Source of the DNA: JAQWRV01 sp045564915
GTDB taxonomy: Bacteria > Pseudomonadota > Alphaproteobacteria > Rhodospirillales > Rhodospirillaceae
Reading direction: 5' to 3'
Length of the DNA: 64,000 nucleotides
Assembly (NCBI GenBank): GCA_045564915.1
Contig: JBJLGL010000004.1
Coordinates: forward strand, 192,655-256,654
Both the position numbers and the translations under genes were made by a program. Positions 9,049 to 16,751 of this stretch are shown here, piece after piece. Positions within the stretch are counted from its first letter, which is position 1; every line of letters begins with the position of its first letter. The notes beneath the pieces were generated by a model. The model saw nothing but the letters and a program-made list of their open reading frames with translations, was not told the origin of the DNA and did no database searches.

Positions 9049-10128
9049 TTAGCTGCGCCCTGGTGCAACTATACCTGTCTTTGACCTGACTGATCTGGTA
9101 TCCACCTCCACTACAACTGACATGCCCGGCCGCAGGTTTTGATAGAGGGGGTGTTCGCTATCTAAGGTGATCTTGATAGGTATGCGCTGGACAATCTTTG
9201 AAAAGTTACCTGTGGCATTTTCTGGCGGCAACAAACTGAACTCGGCTCCACTAGCAGGCGAGATGCTCTGAATTGTACCTTGTAAAGCTATGCCCGGAAA
9301 TGTGTCGATCGTGATTTCAGCTACCTGTCCTGGCTCTATGTGTGTCATTTGCGTTTCTTTAAAGTTTGCCACTACCCATATTGTGTCGATGGGTACGATT
9401 GCCATGAAGTGTGAACCTGGCCTGACGAAATGACCCAAACGCGCAGAGCGATTACCAATTATACCGTTTATCGGAGCGCGCACTTCTGTATGCGATAGCT
9501 CGATTTGAAGAAGCTCTAAAGCTGCAGATTTTTCATCCGCTTCGGCGCTCAAAGCAAGACGATCCATATCCAATATGCCACGTTGCTGGCGAACAGCCTT
9601 CAGGTGGGCCCGCGCCCCAGCTTTTCTTGCACGAGCGCCAAGTTCTTCAGCGATAGCAGTATCATAACGTTGGACTGAGGCCACATTATCTGCAACTAGC
9701 CCTTTGGCACGTTCTAGTTCTGCTACAGATAGCTCATGACCGGCAATCATAGCTTCTAGTTCTGCTTGCGCCTCCGCGATTAAGCTGTCGTGAAGTGCAA
9801 TCCTGCTAGCAATGGTTTCAAATTCTGCTAACGCCTTGTCTAAGTCAGCGCGACCTTGAGCAATCCGGGCAAGGAATGTATCCCGCTGTAGGCGAAGTAA
9901 CAGATCGCCTGCTTTCACCTCTTGATTATCTTGCACCAGAACGTCTTCTACATAACCTTCAACCCTAGCACTGACAGTTGTGATATCAGATCGAATATAA
10001 GCATTGTTTGTGCTTTCAATATAACGACCCGCGATCCACCAATCGGCTGTCCAATAACCAATAATCCCGATTAATAGGATGACGAAAACAGAAAGCGCGA
10101 TAGTGTTAGGACTTCGAGACATTGTCAC
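9049..10128 (-). CDS. emrA: HlyD/EmrA-family membrane fusion protein
   Basis: This 359-residue periplasmic adaptor has a single N-terminal membrane anchor (about residues 11-30), followed by the split biotinyl-lipoyl domain (NNAYIRSDITTVSARVEGYV then QDNQEVKAGDLL), a long alpha-helical hairpin (about 75-200) rich in Ala, Glu and Arg, and the second lipoyl half (HTEVRAPINGIIGNRS). The C-terminal beta-barrel contains VANFKETQM, typical of EmrA. It links the inner-membrane EmrB to an outer-membrane channel. It is the first gene of the minus-strand run; the 288 nt between it and the divergent methyltransferase must hold its promoter. Confidence 0.9.
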   Translation of the reverse strand: MTMSRSPNTIALSVFVILLIGIIGYWTADWWIAGRYIESTNNAYIRSDITTVSARVEGYVEDVLVQDNQEVKAGDLLLRLQRDTFLARIAQGRADLDKALAEFETIASRIALHDSLIAEAQAELEAMIAGHELSVAELERAKGLVADNVASVQRYDTAIAEELGARARKAGARAHLKAVRQQRGILDMDRLALSAEADEKSAALELLQIELSHTEVRAPINGIIGNRSARLGHFVRPGSHFMAIVPIDTIWVVANFKETQMTHIEPGQVAEITIDTFPGIALQGTIQSISPASGAEFSLLPPENATGNFSKIVQRIPIKITLDSEHPLYQNLRPGMSVVVEVDTRSVRSKTGIVAPGRS

Positions 10129-10351
10129 AACAGCGTTCTTCCAGAAAGATCTCTAAAGTTCATATGCTTCGGAGGAAATAATTAGATCTACCATTATGCC
10201 TTTTTCTTATCGTAAAGGACTGTAAAGCGAGAATCATGCTATAGATATGCCTTTTCCAGTTGTTGAAATTCCATCTGTTATGGCTTCTGGGCAGCTATTA
10301 ATCACCTAGAGAACAAATATTGTTAGTCCTATCTGTAATACTTGCAGCACA

Positions 10352-10364
10352 GTGGTCGGACCAC
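10352..10364. promoter_or_regulatory. Perfect 13-bp dyad, FadR/GntR-type operator candidate
   Basis: The sequence GTGGTC-G-GACCAC is a perfect palindrome 53 bp upstream of the methyltransferase start. The TGGT-N3-ACCA core is the shape known for operators of the FadR branch of GntR regulators. No GntR gene is in the window, so the regulator would lie elsewhere. It sits in the shared upstream region of emrA and the methyltransferase and could act on either. Confidence 0.5.
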
Positions 10365-10416
10365 GCATATTTTGGTAAGAGGAATTAGGTTCTGACCCTA
10401 GATAAGGACTATAGCC

Positions 10417-11508
10417 ATGATTAACCTTTCTCAGCGTGGCCGTGCTGGCCTCCAGTTCTTGGGGGCCCTACAACCATATGCCTCCAGTCGTATTCGTGGT
10501 CTCGCCAAAGCAGACTTTGAGTCTGATCCTGTTGGGGCATCAATCGTTGAAGCATACCAGCATGGACGAACTGAAGAAACGTGGCCTAACCGTATAGCAA
10601 AAGCTAGGGCTGTGGCAGAAAAGTCCGTGGCTTACAAACATGAACGCTTTTATCAGCGTTATGTAGGAGAAGAGAATTTTGTGCGCGCAATCCCTGCTGT
10701 AGAGGAAAAGCGTTCCATTATTACAGATATGCTCAGTAAGCGAGAACTGCAAGATTGTGGTGGCTCTTTAGAGTTAGATGATAGCGTAATAGTTCCTACA
10801 TATTACGAAGGTGTGGAGTGGCACCTTGAGCCTGGCGGATGGGATGGCTATGACCTTGCAGGCCCCATGTTTATGGCTGGTATTGGACCATATGTGTTCA
10901 GTAAAGGTGGTTATGCTGCTGTTGAAGTCAGCGATAATATCCGTGATCAGCGTGTTGAAGTTACAAAGCGCCTGCCGCAAGCTCATTATAATCGTATTTA
11001 TGAGATGGGATGTGGTGGTGCGACTACGTTGCTGGCTTGTAAAAAGAATTATCCAGATGCAGAGTTGATTGGCTGTGACCTGTCGCCAGCCTTATTAAGG
11101 GGCGGACACGATGCAGCGCGAGCTATGGGCGTGCCCATCCATTTCAAGCAGCGAGATGCCCGTGATACCCGCGAGCCGGATGAGAGCGTTGATGCTGTAG
11201 TGCTTTATGCAGTCTTCCATGAGATGCCGGTGAAAGTGGCCAAGCAAACTCTATACGAAGCGTTCCGAATTCTCAGGCCTGGTGGTGACGTAATTATTAA
11301 TGACCCACCACCTTTTGCTAAAGTACACCCTTTTCAGGCTGTTATTCTGGACTGGGATACCGATAATCGTGATGAGCCCTATTTCTCTGAAACCTGTGCG
11401 ACGGAATGGATCGATGTTTTGGGGGAGGTTGGGTTTGTGAATATGGATGCGTTTGCCCTTGGTAAAAATGGATATCCTTGGCTTAATCTCGCTTCAAAAC
11501 CTGCCTAA
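10417..11508 (+). CDS. SAM-dependent methyltransferase with a novel N-terminal domain (copy 1, no signal peptide)
   Basis: This 363-residue protein has a class I methyltransferase fold in its C-terminal half: motif I EMGCGGATT (196-204), the acidic end of strand 2 at D221 (IGCDLS), the motif IV region VDAVVLYAVFHEMP, and ILRPGGDVIINDPPP. The N-terminal 190 residues do not match a fold I know. They include the block VPTYY, the H136-x-x-PGGW segment and a YDLAGPMFMAGIGPYV stretch. A second gene at 41616-42824 shares the same layout and the same PGG/AG/YV block. A small helical protein gene follows directly, as also happens at the second locus. The methyl acceptor is unknown. A likely operon runs from here through 11531-11827 to 11837-13249. 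Confidence 0.8.
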   Translation: MINLSQRGRAGLQFLGALQPYASSRIRGLAKADFESDPVGASIVEAYQHGRTEETWPNRIAKARAVAEKSVAYKHERFYQRYVGEENFVRAIPAVEEKRSIITDMLSKRELQDCGGSLELDDSVIVPTYYEGVEWHLEPGGWDGYDLAGPMFMAGIGPYVFSKGGYAAVEVSDNIRDQRVEVTKRLPQAHYNRIYEMGCGGATTLLACKKNYPDAELIGCDLSPALLRGGHDAARAMGVPIHFKQRDARDTREPDESVDAVVLYAVFHEMPVKVAKQTLYEAFRILRPGGDVIINDPPPFAKVHPFQAVILDWDTDNRDEPYFSETCATEWIDVLGEVGFVNMDAFALGKNGYPWLNLASKPA

Positions 11509-11530
11509 ACAATAATCTGGAAAGACTGCT

Positions 11531-11827
11531 ATGACCAAACCACCTCCTAGACCTATTACCGGATCGGACGAGATGGATGCGATGATGCGCATAAATACTG
11601 AATTAATGTCTGAGCTTTGGATCCTTAGGGATCGTGTAACTGTGCTTGAGAAAATGCTAGAAGATAAGGGTGTGGTGAGCCGAGAAGCTATTGATCAATT
11701 CGCTCCAACAGGAGACTTTGCTGCAGAATTAGATGAAGAGCGCGACCGCTTCGTGCGCCGCGTAGCTGGAGCGCCTTGGGAGCTTGAATTTACAGTTGAG
11801 TCATTGGTTGAGCGCGGACAGCGTTAG
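11531..11827 (+). CDS. Small helical protein paired with the methyltransferase (copy 1)
   Basis: This 98-residue, mostly helical, charged protein has a purine-rich ribosome site (GGAAAG) 7 nt before its ATG. I do not recognise a named family. The central part, ELWILRDRVTVLEKMLEDKG followed by VVSREAIDQF and PTGDF, aligns without gaps with a protein at 42836-43243 (NVWALQRRVETTEILLEKHG, then SVTREMIESYLPT). The shared pattern is a Trp, a heptad-like helix, a Gly turn and a second helix that ends in a D/E-R-x-x-F-V motif. In both places it lies beside a methyltransferase of the same novel layout, so I infer a partner or regulatory subunit. No signal peptide or membrane span is seen. Confidence 0.72.
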   Translation: MTKPPPRPITGSDEMDAMMRINTELMSELWILRDRVTVLEKMLEDKGVVSREAIDQFAPTGDFAAELDEERDRFVRRVAGAPWELEFTVESLVERGQR

Positions 11828-11836
11828 TAACCCATC

Positions 11837-13249
11837 ATGTCAGATACGACGAGGGTAACCGGTGACCTTTCTGGTCCCAATAACGACTATCCCGAACGCA
11901 CATTGCCATTAAAGGTTTGTATTGGTTGGGGTATTGGCAGCCTAGGCATGGCTGTAATGTTTGGCTTAATTAATACTTTTGCTCTTACTTTTATGGTCAA
12001 TTATCTAGCAATTGCTAGTGGATTGGCTGGTCTTTTGATAGGTCTATCTAAGATCTACGATGGTTTAACAGATCCTATCATGGGAATTATCACAGATAGG
12101 ACTCAAACCAAATGGGGTAGACGTCGCCCATACCTTATTGTTGGAGCTTTCTTGCTGGCAGCCTCTATGGTTACCATGTTCAATGTGCCAGACTTTGGAT
12201 CGCAGTCAGCAATTGTCGTCTACATGATTCTTGTATTGCTGCTCTATGCTACAGCATACACGGTGTTTAACGTTCCATACCTATCTATGCCGGCAGAAAT
12301 GACGGATGGCTATCACGAGCGCTCGTATCTCATGAGCTTCCGGGTCTATGGCATTGCGGCGGCTGGTTATGTGGGCTTGGCCGTAGGCCCTATGCTGATT
12401 GATGGTTTTGGTGGTGGCCGTGAAGGCTTCGAGGTTATGGCATGGATAATGGGTGGGGTAGTTCTATTATCTTCTATCTTATGCTTTCATTACACAAAAG
12501 ATGCGCCATTCAAGCAACGCGTAGATACTAGTCACTTTCCCATTAAAGAGCAGGTTAGACTAGCCCTAGAAAATCGTCCTTTTCTCTGGCTAATCCTGTC
12601 CAAGCTTTGCGGTTTGCTTGGAGGTGCATTGAGTGCGCCAGCTAAGGCTTTTTTCTTTCCTCTCGTGCTTGGAGCGAGCCTGACTAGTTTTGGTTATTAC
12701 TGGATAGCATTCTATACAGCCATGATTGTGTCGCAGCCATTTTGGCTGCGGCAAGGAAAGGCTTATGGTAAGCGCAATGTTTTTATATTCGGCCTTCTGG
12801 CTAGTGTAGTTATTAATTTGACTTGGCTAGTGGCCACGCCAGCGGAGCCTTACGTGATTACGATCATACGGGGCGTGTTATTGGGCCTCACGGGCGGGTG
12901 CACGTTGCTCATGGGTCAAGCTATGCTCCCTGATACAATGGAATACGATGTGCGTCGCACTGGGATTCGGCGCGAAGGTATTTTCGCTGGTTTCTACACG
13001 ACAATAGAAAAATTCTCGTATGCCCTAGGGCCGGCGATAACGGGCCTTGTACTTGGGTCTATGGGCTATATAGCATCCCGTGATGGAATGGTAGAGCAAC
13101 CAGACAGCGCTATTTTTGCTATCTATGTATGTGCAGCGGGACTCCCTGCGCTCTTGGGTATTCTTGGTGCTTTATGTTTAACAAGGTACGATCTGACGGA
13201 GGAGAAGCTTAAGGCAACAGTCCGAATTGTTGCGGCACGGGCTGAGTGA
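11837..13249 (+). CDS. GPH-family cation symporter (MelB-like MFS)
   Basis: This 470-residue integral membrane protein has about 12 spans. The family signature is clear after span 2: DGLTDPIMGIITDRTQTKWG followed by RRRPYLIVGA. This is the glycoside-pentoside-hexuronide:cation symporter family, which takes up sugars and related organic solutes with Na+ or H+. It starts 9 nt after the small helical protein, so it likely belongs to the methyltransferase operon. That makes it the probable uptake system for whatever that operon handles. Many GPH members in environmental alphaproteobacteria have no known substrate and this is one of them. Confidence 0.87.
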   Translation: MSDTTRVTGDLSGPNNDYPERTLPLKVCIGWGIGSLGMAVMFGLINTFALTFMVNYLAIASGLAGLLIGLSKIYDGLTDPIMGIITDRTQTKWGRRRPYLIVGAFLLAASMVTMFNVPDFGSQSAIVVYMILVLLLYATAYTVFNVPYLSMPAEMTDGYHERSYLMSFRVYGIAAAGYVGLAVGPMLIDGFGGGREGFEVMAWIMGGVVLLSSILCFHYTKDAPFKQRVDTSHFPIKEQVRLALENRPFLWLILSKLCGLLGGALSAPAKAFFFPLVLGASLTSFGYYWIAFYTAMIVSQPFWLRQGKAYGKRNVFIFGLLASVVINLTWLVATPAEPYVITIIRGVLLGLTGGCTLLMGQAMLPDTMEYDVRRTGIRREGIFAGFYTTIEKFSYALGPAITGLVLGSMGYIASRDGMVEQPDSAIFAIYVCAAGLPALLGILGALCLTRYDLTEEKLKATVRIVAARAE

Positions 13250-13370
13250 TGTTCTCAAACTAGGTTTCTATCCGTAAATTGATCACCACACGACATGTAT
13301 AATTGTTCGCTCTGCCAACTGTTGCGGGTTAGCGACCTACTTTATGCTCTGAGAAATGTGGGGTGAGCGA

Positions 13371-14783
13371 TCAAAGAGAGCGCAGAAAACTAACCAAGTC
13401 TGCTCGGGCATCGGCGGGCATCATACGAAACTCTTCCTTAGCAGCCTCCGCTTCGCCACCATGCCAGAGAATGGCCTCTTCGAGGCTGCGAGCGCGTCCA
13501 TCGTGCAAGTAGCGCTCATGTCCGGATACTTTTTCAGTAAGGCCGATGCCCCATAATGGAGCAGTCCGCCATTCGGAACCATTAGCTATGAAATCAGGCC
13601 GACCATCGGCGAGTCCATGACCCATGTCATGAAGTAAGAGATCGGTAAAAGGATGGAAAACAATATTCGCTAGATCCTCGATATCTGCACTATTTCCAGT
13701 TTTCATACTTGGCATATGGCAGTTTTGGCATCCTGCAACTCTAAATAGGCTTTCTCCGCGCTTTACCTCTGGTAGGTCATGGCCACGTTGTTGAGGTACA
13801 GCAATGCGCTGGGTGTAGACGTTGAGCTGATTAAGAAATACCGCAGTCATCTCTGCACCATTCCAGGTTTCTTCTGCAGCAGCAGCGCAGGCTTTCTGTA
13901 TTGCCTCACAATTTTCATCAGGTCGTAATGGAGTTGTGATTCCCATGTCACCAAGGGCTGCGCCTGAATTTTGGTTGGTTAAATTTGGTACGTTAGCCTT
14001 CCATCCGAATCTTCCCAAAGCCGTTTTACGTTCTTTGGCGTCCCAGACCACATTGATTTTCCCTGAAATGCCATTCATATCCGCATCATCTGGGTCCGCT
14101 AGCGCTTCCAATAAATCATCGGCCACCATTTCTAATAGCCCTAGACCTATGACTGGATTTGCTACCCGTGGTGATAGCATCACGTCGTCTGGCAACGGCC
14201 CAAACGCAAGGTCTTCAAAGTAAATCACGGGTTTGCGGAGTGTGTAGGGTATCCCATCTGTATAGGCGCCCTTTGTCTCTTGCCACTCAATGATAGCTCG
14301 CCCTTCAGGCGGGACTCCCTCCAAGCCCCTGTCCTGAATCTGATCCCCATAATTTGGGACAGGCTTTGGCCCACCTTGTTCGTCCTGGCCAGGTACGCTG
14401 ATACGAACTAACATAGAGTCCATTGGTGCACCGAGTGATGGCGGTGGAAGGCCTCTCCCATTGTTAATGTGGCAATCTGAACAGGCCTCTCGGTTGAAGA
14501 CTGGTCCTAAGCCATCGGTCGTTTCTTGCTGTCCGGGTGCAGGCATCCAGATGGCATTGAATAGTTGATTTCCAAAGGTGAACCCAGCTCGAGAACTAGC
14601 TGGAGTATTGGCCGCTATGAAAGTAAATGCCTCTGATGTTGCCACCGGGCGCGTAGTCTTACCGCCTAATTCCTTTGTTAAGGGTATCGCAAGCAGGCCA
14701 TCCCGCACACCTGTATCAAGTGCATGGACTGAACCAATAGCTCCAGACAGCATGAAAAATGCAATTAAGTATAGACATTTCAT
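13371..14783 (-). CDS. Di-haem oxidoreductase, DUF1111 family, exported
   Basis: This 470-residue protein has an N-terminal signal peptide (hydrophobic 3-20, cleavage near VHA). Two c-type haem motifs are visible: C101-x2-C104-H105 (CSDCH) and a second CQNCH near residue 350, followed by MPSMKTG. The sequences between them fit the DUF1111 group, annotated as thiol oxidoreductase or putative peroxidase. It would act in the periplasm as an electron-transfer enzyme; the substrate of the family is not established. Its ATG overlaps the stop of the gene before it by 4 nt (ATGA), so translation is coupled to the exported unknown upstream. Confidence 0.85.
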   Translation of the reverse strand: MKCLYLIAFFMLSGAIGSVHALDTGVRDGLLAIPLTKELGGKTTRPVATSEAFTFIAANTPASSRAGFTFGNQLFNAIWMPAPGQQETTDGLGPVFNREACSDCHINNGRGLPPPSLGAPMDSMLVRISVPGQDEQGGPKPVPNYGDQIQDRGLEGVPPEGRAIIEWQETKGAYTDGIPYTLRKPVIYFEDLAFGPLPDDVMLSPRVANPVIGLGLLEMVADDLLEALADPDDADMNGISGKINVVWDAKERKTALGRFGWKANVPNLTNQNSGAALGDMGITTPLRPDENCEAIQKACAAAAEETWNGAEMTAVFLNQLNVYTQRIAVPQQRGHDLPEVKRGESLFRVAGCQNCHMPSMKTGNSADIEDLANIVFHPFTDLLLHDMGHGLADGRPDFIANGSEWRTAPLWGIGLTEKVSGHERYLHDGRARSLEEAILWHGGEAEAAKEEFRMMPADARADLVSFLRSL

Positions 14784-15463
14784 GGGTAAGCCCCGGGGAC
14801 AGCATTTGCCTCACTGCGTTCTTCTTCCCAAGTATTGACATCAAAGTCACGGGCCAGGTTACTCATATGAGTGACCCGGAACGCTGTGAGTTGAATTCGT
14901 TCAAAGTGACGTCTATCCGCTCCGGGTGACAATGTGAATAGAGAGAACTCATCTCCTGAGGCCATCTTAACGGCTACGGTTGCATGGCCCGCTCCACGGC
15001 CTAGGCCTGCTGGCTTAATTGCCATTGCTGCCAAATCTCCGGGACGTTCACGTCCACCTTTATGCCAAACATGAAGATGGATGATTACATCTCCATCAGT
15101 TGCGCCATCTTTGTCGCTACTTATGAAATCCACATTGAATGCGTATAGACCAGGGCAGATGGGTTTGTATAAAGATCCATTCCACACACCAGGATTGGCG
15201 TTAACGTTCGAAATATTACGGCCGGAGAAATTAATACGTTGATGGGGCTGGGTATGCACAAGGTTGTTAGTTTCAACTGAGAAAGATCTCGGTAGATCCC
15301 TACAATGATCGGACACCTTATCAGCTGAGACCTTGCCTTCCTCAATAAGCTCAAAAAATGCAAAATTCGGCTCTTCTATTATACTCTCCTGAGCTATAGG
15401 TGACCCAGACACAAGAAAAAGAGCGGTAATTATTGCTGCTGTATAGGTTAGCTTTACGAACAT
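14780..15463 (-). CDS. Exported protein of unknown function in the DUF1838-DUF1111 operon
   Basis: The open frame extends further upstream, but the ATG at 15463 has a strong ribosome site (GAGGAGG, 5 nt spacing) and starts a clean signal peptide (MFVKLTYTAAIITALFLVSG, cleavage after SPIAQ). The product is then 227 residues. The mature part is beta-rich, with a pair of possible disulfide Cys, and a late stretch (VAVKMASGDEFSLFTL) that resembles the C1q/TNF-like jelly-roll pattern; this resemblance is weak. I do not recognise a named family. The gene sits between a DUF1838 gene (49 nt upstream) and the DUF1111 gene (4-nt overlap), so the three exported proteins probably work together. Confidence 0.7.
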   Translation of the reverse strand: MFVKLTYTAAIITALFLVSGSPIAQESIIEEPNFAFFELIEEGKVSADKVSDHCRDLPRSFSVETNNLVHTQPHQRINFSGRNISNVNANPGVWNGSLYKPICPGLYAFNVDFISSDKDGATDGDVIIHLHVWHKGGRERPGDLAAMAIKPAGLGRGAGHATVAVKMASGDEFSLFTLSPGADRRHFERIQLTAFRVTHMSNLARDFDVNTWEEERSEANAVPGAYP

Positions 15464-15512
15464 ATCTGCCTCCTCAAGAATTTGACTTATCCTAAACTGC
15501 CAATAAAAGCTT

Positions 15513-16598
15513 TTAGATGTTTGCTCCTGAGCCAGTGGGTGGACCTGGTACGTGAGCCGGACGCTTTTCTCTCCATTGATATGCTGATTTTTCTGGCGGT
15601 ATATCGGCTGCATAGGCCGACCAGGTATCGACTCGGAAGCTGTCCATTTCCCAGGTGTCGGGTAGGGTTAGATATTCGGGCGCATGCTTCTCAAGATAGG
15701 CGAGTATTTTTGGTCGCACATCGCTTGTACCGTCTAGTCCCTTATGACTAAACATACGCCCGAAAAGCTGTGCTTCTTCCATATTGCTGCCTCCCATCTT
15801 CATCCATGGCCAGCATTGGGAAATACGGGAAAAGCCAGCAACAAAGCGAGCTGATGGCAGGCTGCGGTCTTCAACTTCAGACTTGGAGAGATGAAAAGTG
15901 AAATGTTCAGATGGTGAAATACGGTGCCCAGTTGATGACTCTGGCCAACCTTCTGGTGTGACAGGGTTGGTATATTCATGAGTATAATCCCAATTGAGCA
16001 GCAGGTCATCGCCGAACTGTTGGAAAGGAAGAAGAAAGGGTATTTCACCTTTTTCGTCGGGGAATACTGTACCCTCGTTCATTAATGTCGGCGAGTCCGT
16101 TTCCTTGCCAAAGTTGAACAGTGACATCTTCTCATCCATGTGGCGCACTAATAGTGGATTGTAGAAGTGGTACACGGGAACGGTTTTTTCAATGAATGGA
16201 TTGTACCAGCTTTCGAGTACGTCGCCCGTGCGCAGATCGGTAAAGAAACCAGACTCTCGCGAACGACGGGTGAGGGTGCCATCCGGCTCCCATCGGGCTT
16301 GCAAACAGCCCGTACCTTCATAGCCGAATACTGGGATCATACGATTGGTGCCGGTACGCAAATACATTATACCGTGGAAACATCCAATGACAGGTTTCTC
16401 AAAGCCTGACCATATCTTGGCAAAGGCATAGAGATTATCTTTGGGATCGTCGTAATCCAGTCCGCCCTTTGCTTTCGTTTTGGCTGCTTGAGGCCTAGAA
16501 GGGGCGGCTAATGTGCCTGCACCTAGCGATAGTCCGGCTAAAGCGGACAAGACACTGCGGCGATTTGCTTGGTACTCTGCACTAAACAGTGCGGTCAT
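15513..16598 (-). CDS. DUF1838 family protein with Tat-like leader (copy 3)
   Basis: This 361-residue protein has a Tat-type leader (NRRSVLSALAGLSLG at about 12-26) and cleavage likely after RPQA. AGGAG lies 8 nt before the ATG. The core keeps the DUF1838 landmarks seen in copies 1 and 2: the GTGCLQARWEPDG block, the ESWYNPFIEKTV block, the tyrosine-histidine rich YHFYNP, and a late RISQCWPWMKMGG segment. It is more distant from copies 1 and 2 than they are from each other. It leads an operon with an exported unknown and a di-haem protein. The function is unknown, but the partnership with a c-type haem protein suggests that this copy takes part in a periplasmic redox reaction. Confidence 0.82.
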   Translation of the reverse strand: MTALFSAEYQANRRSVLSALAGLSLGAGTLAAPSRPQAAKTKAKGGLDYDDPKDNLYAFAKIWSGFEKPVIGCFHGIMYLRTGTNRMIPVFGYEGTGCLQARWEPDGTLTRRSRESGFFTDLRTGDVLESWYNPFIEKTVPVYHFYNPLLVRHMDEKMSLFNFGKETDSPTLMNEGTVFPDEKGEIPFLLPFQQFGDDLLLNWDYTHEYTNPVTPEGWPESSTGHRISPSEHFTFHLSKSEVEDRSLPSARFVAGFSRISQCWPWMKMGGSNMEEAQLFGRMFSHKGLDGTSDVRPKILAYLEKHAPEYLTLPDTWEMDSFRVDTWSAYAADIPPEKSAYQWREKRPAHVPGPPTGSGANI

Positions 16599-16751
16599 GT
16601 TCCAGACTCCTATTTCTCTAGTGGTACTTTATCCATTGGACCACACGACAGATTTCGCAGATAGGAATAAGATAGAGCCAAACCATCGTTCTAGGCTATG
16701 ACTTCTGTATCTACCGGTTTGATGCCAAGACAGAAATGCACTTTAAACGCC

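Noticed and set aside
13285..16650. Shared 11-mer ACCACACGACA at 13285 and 16640
   Set aside because: One copy lies downstream of its nearest minus-strand gene, so it has no consistent regulatory position; chance is likely.
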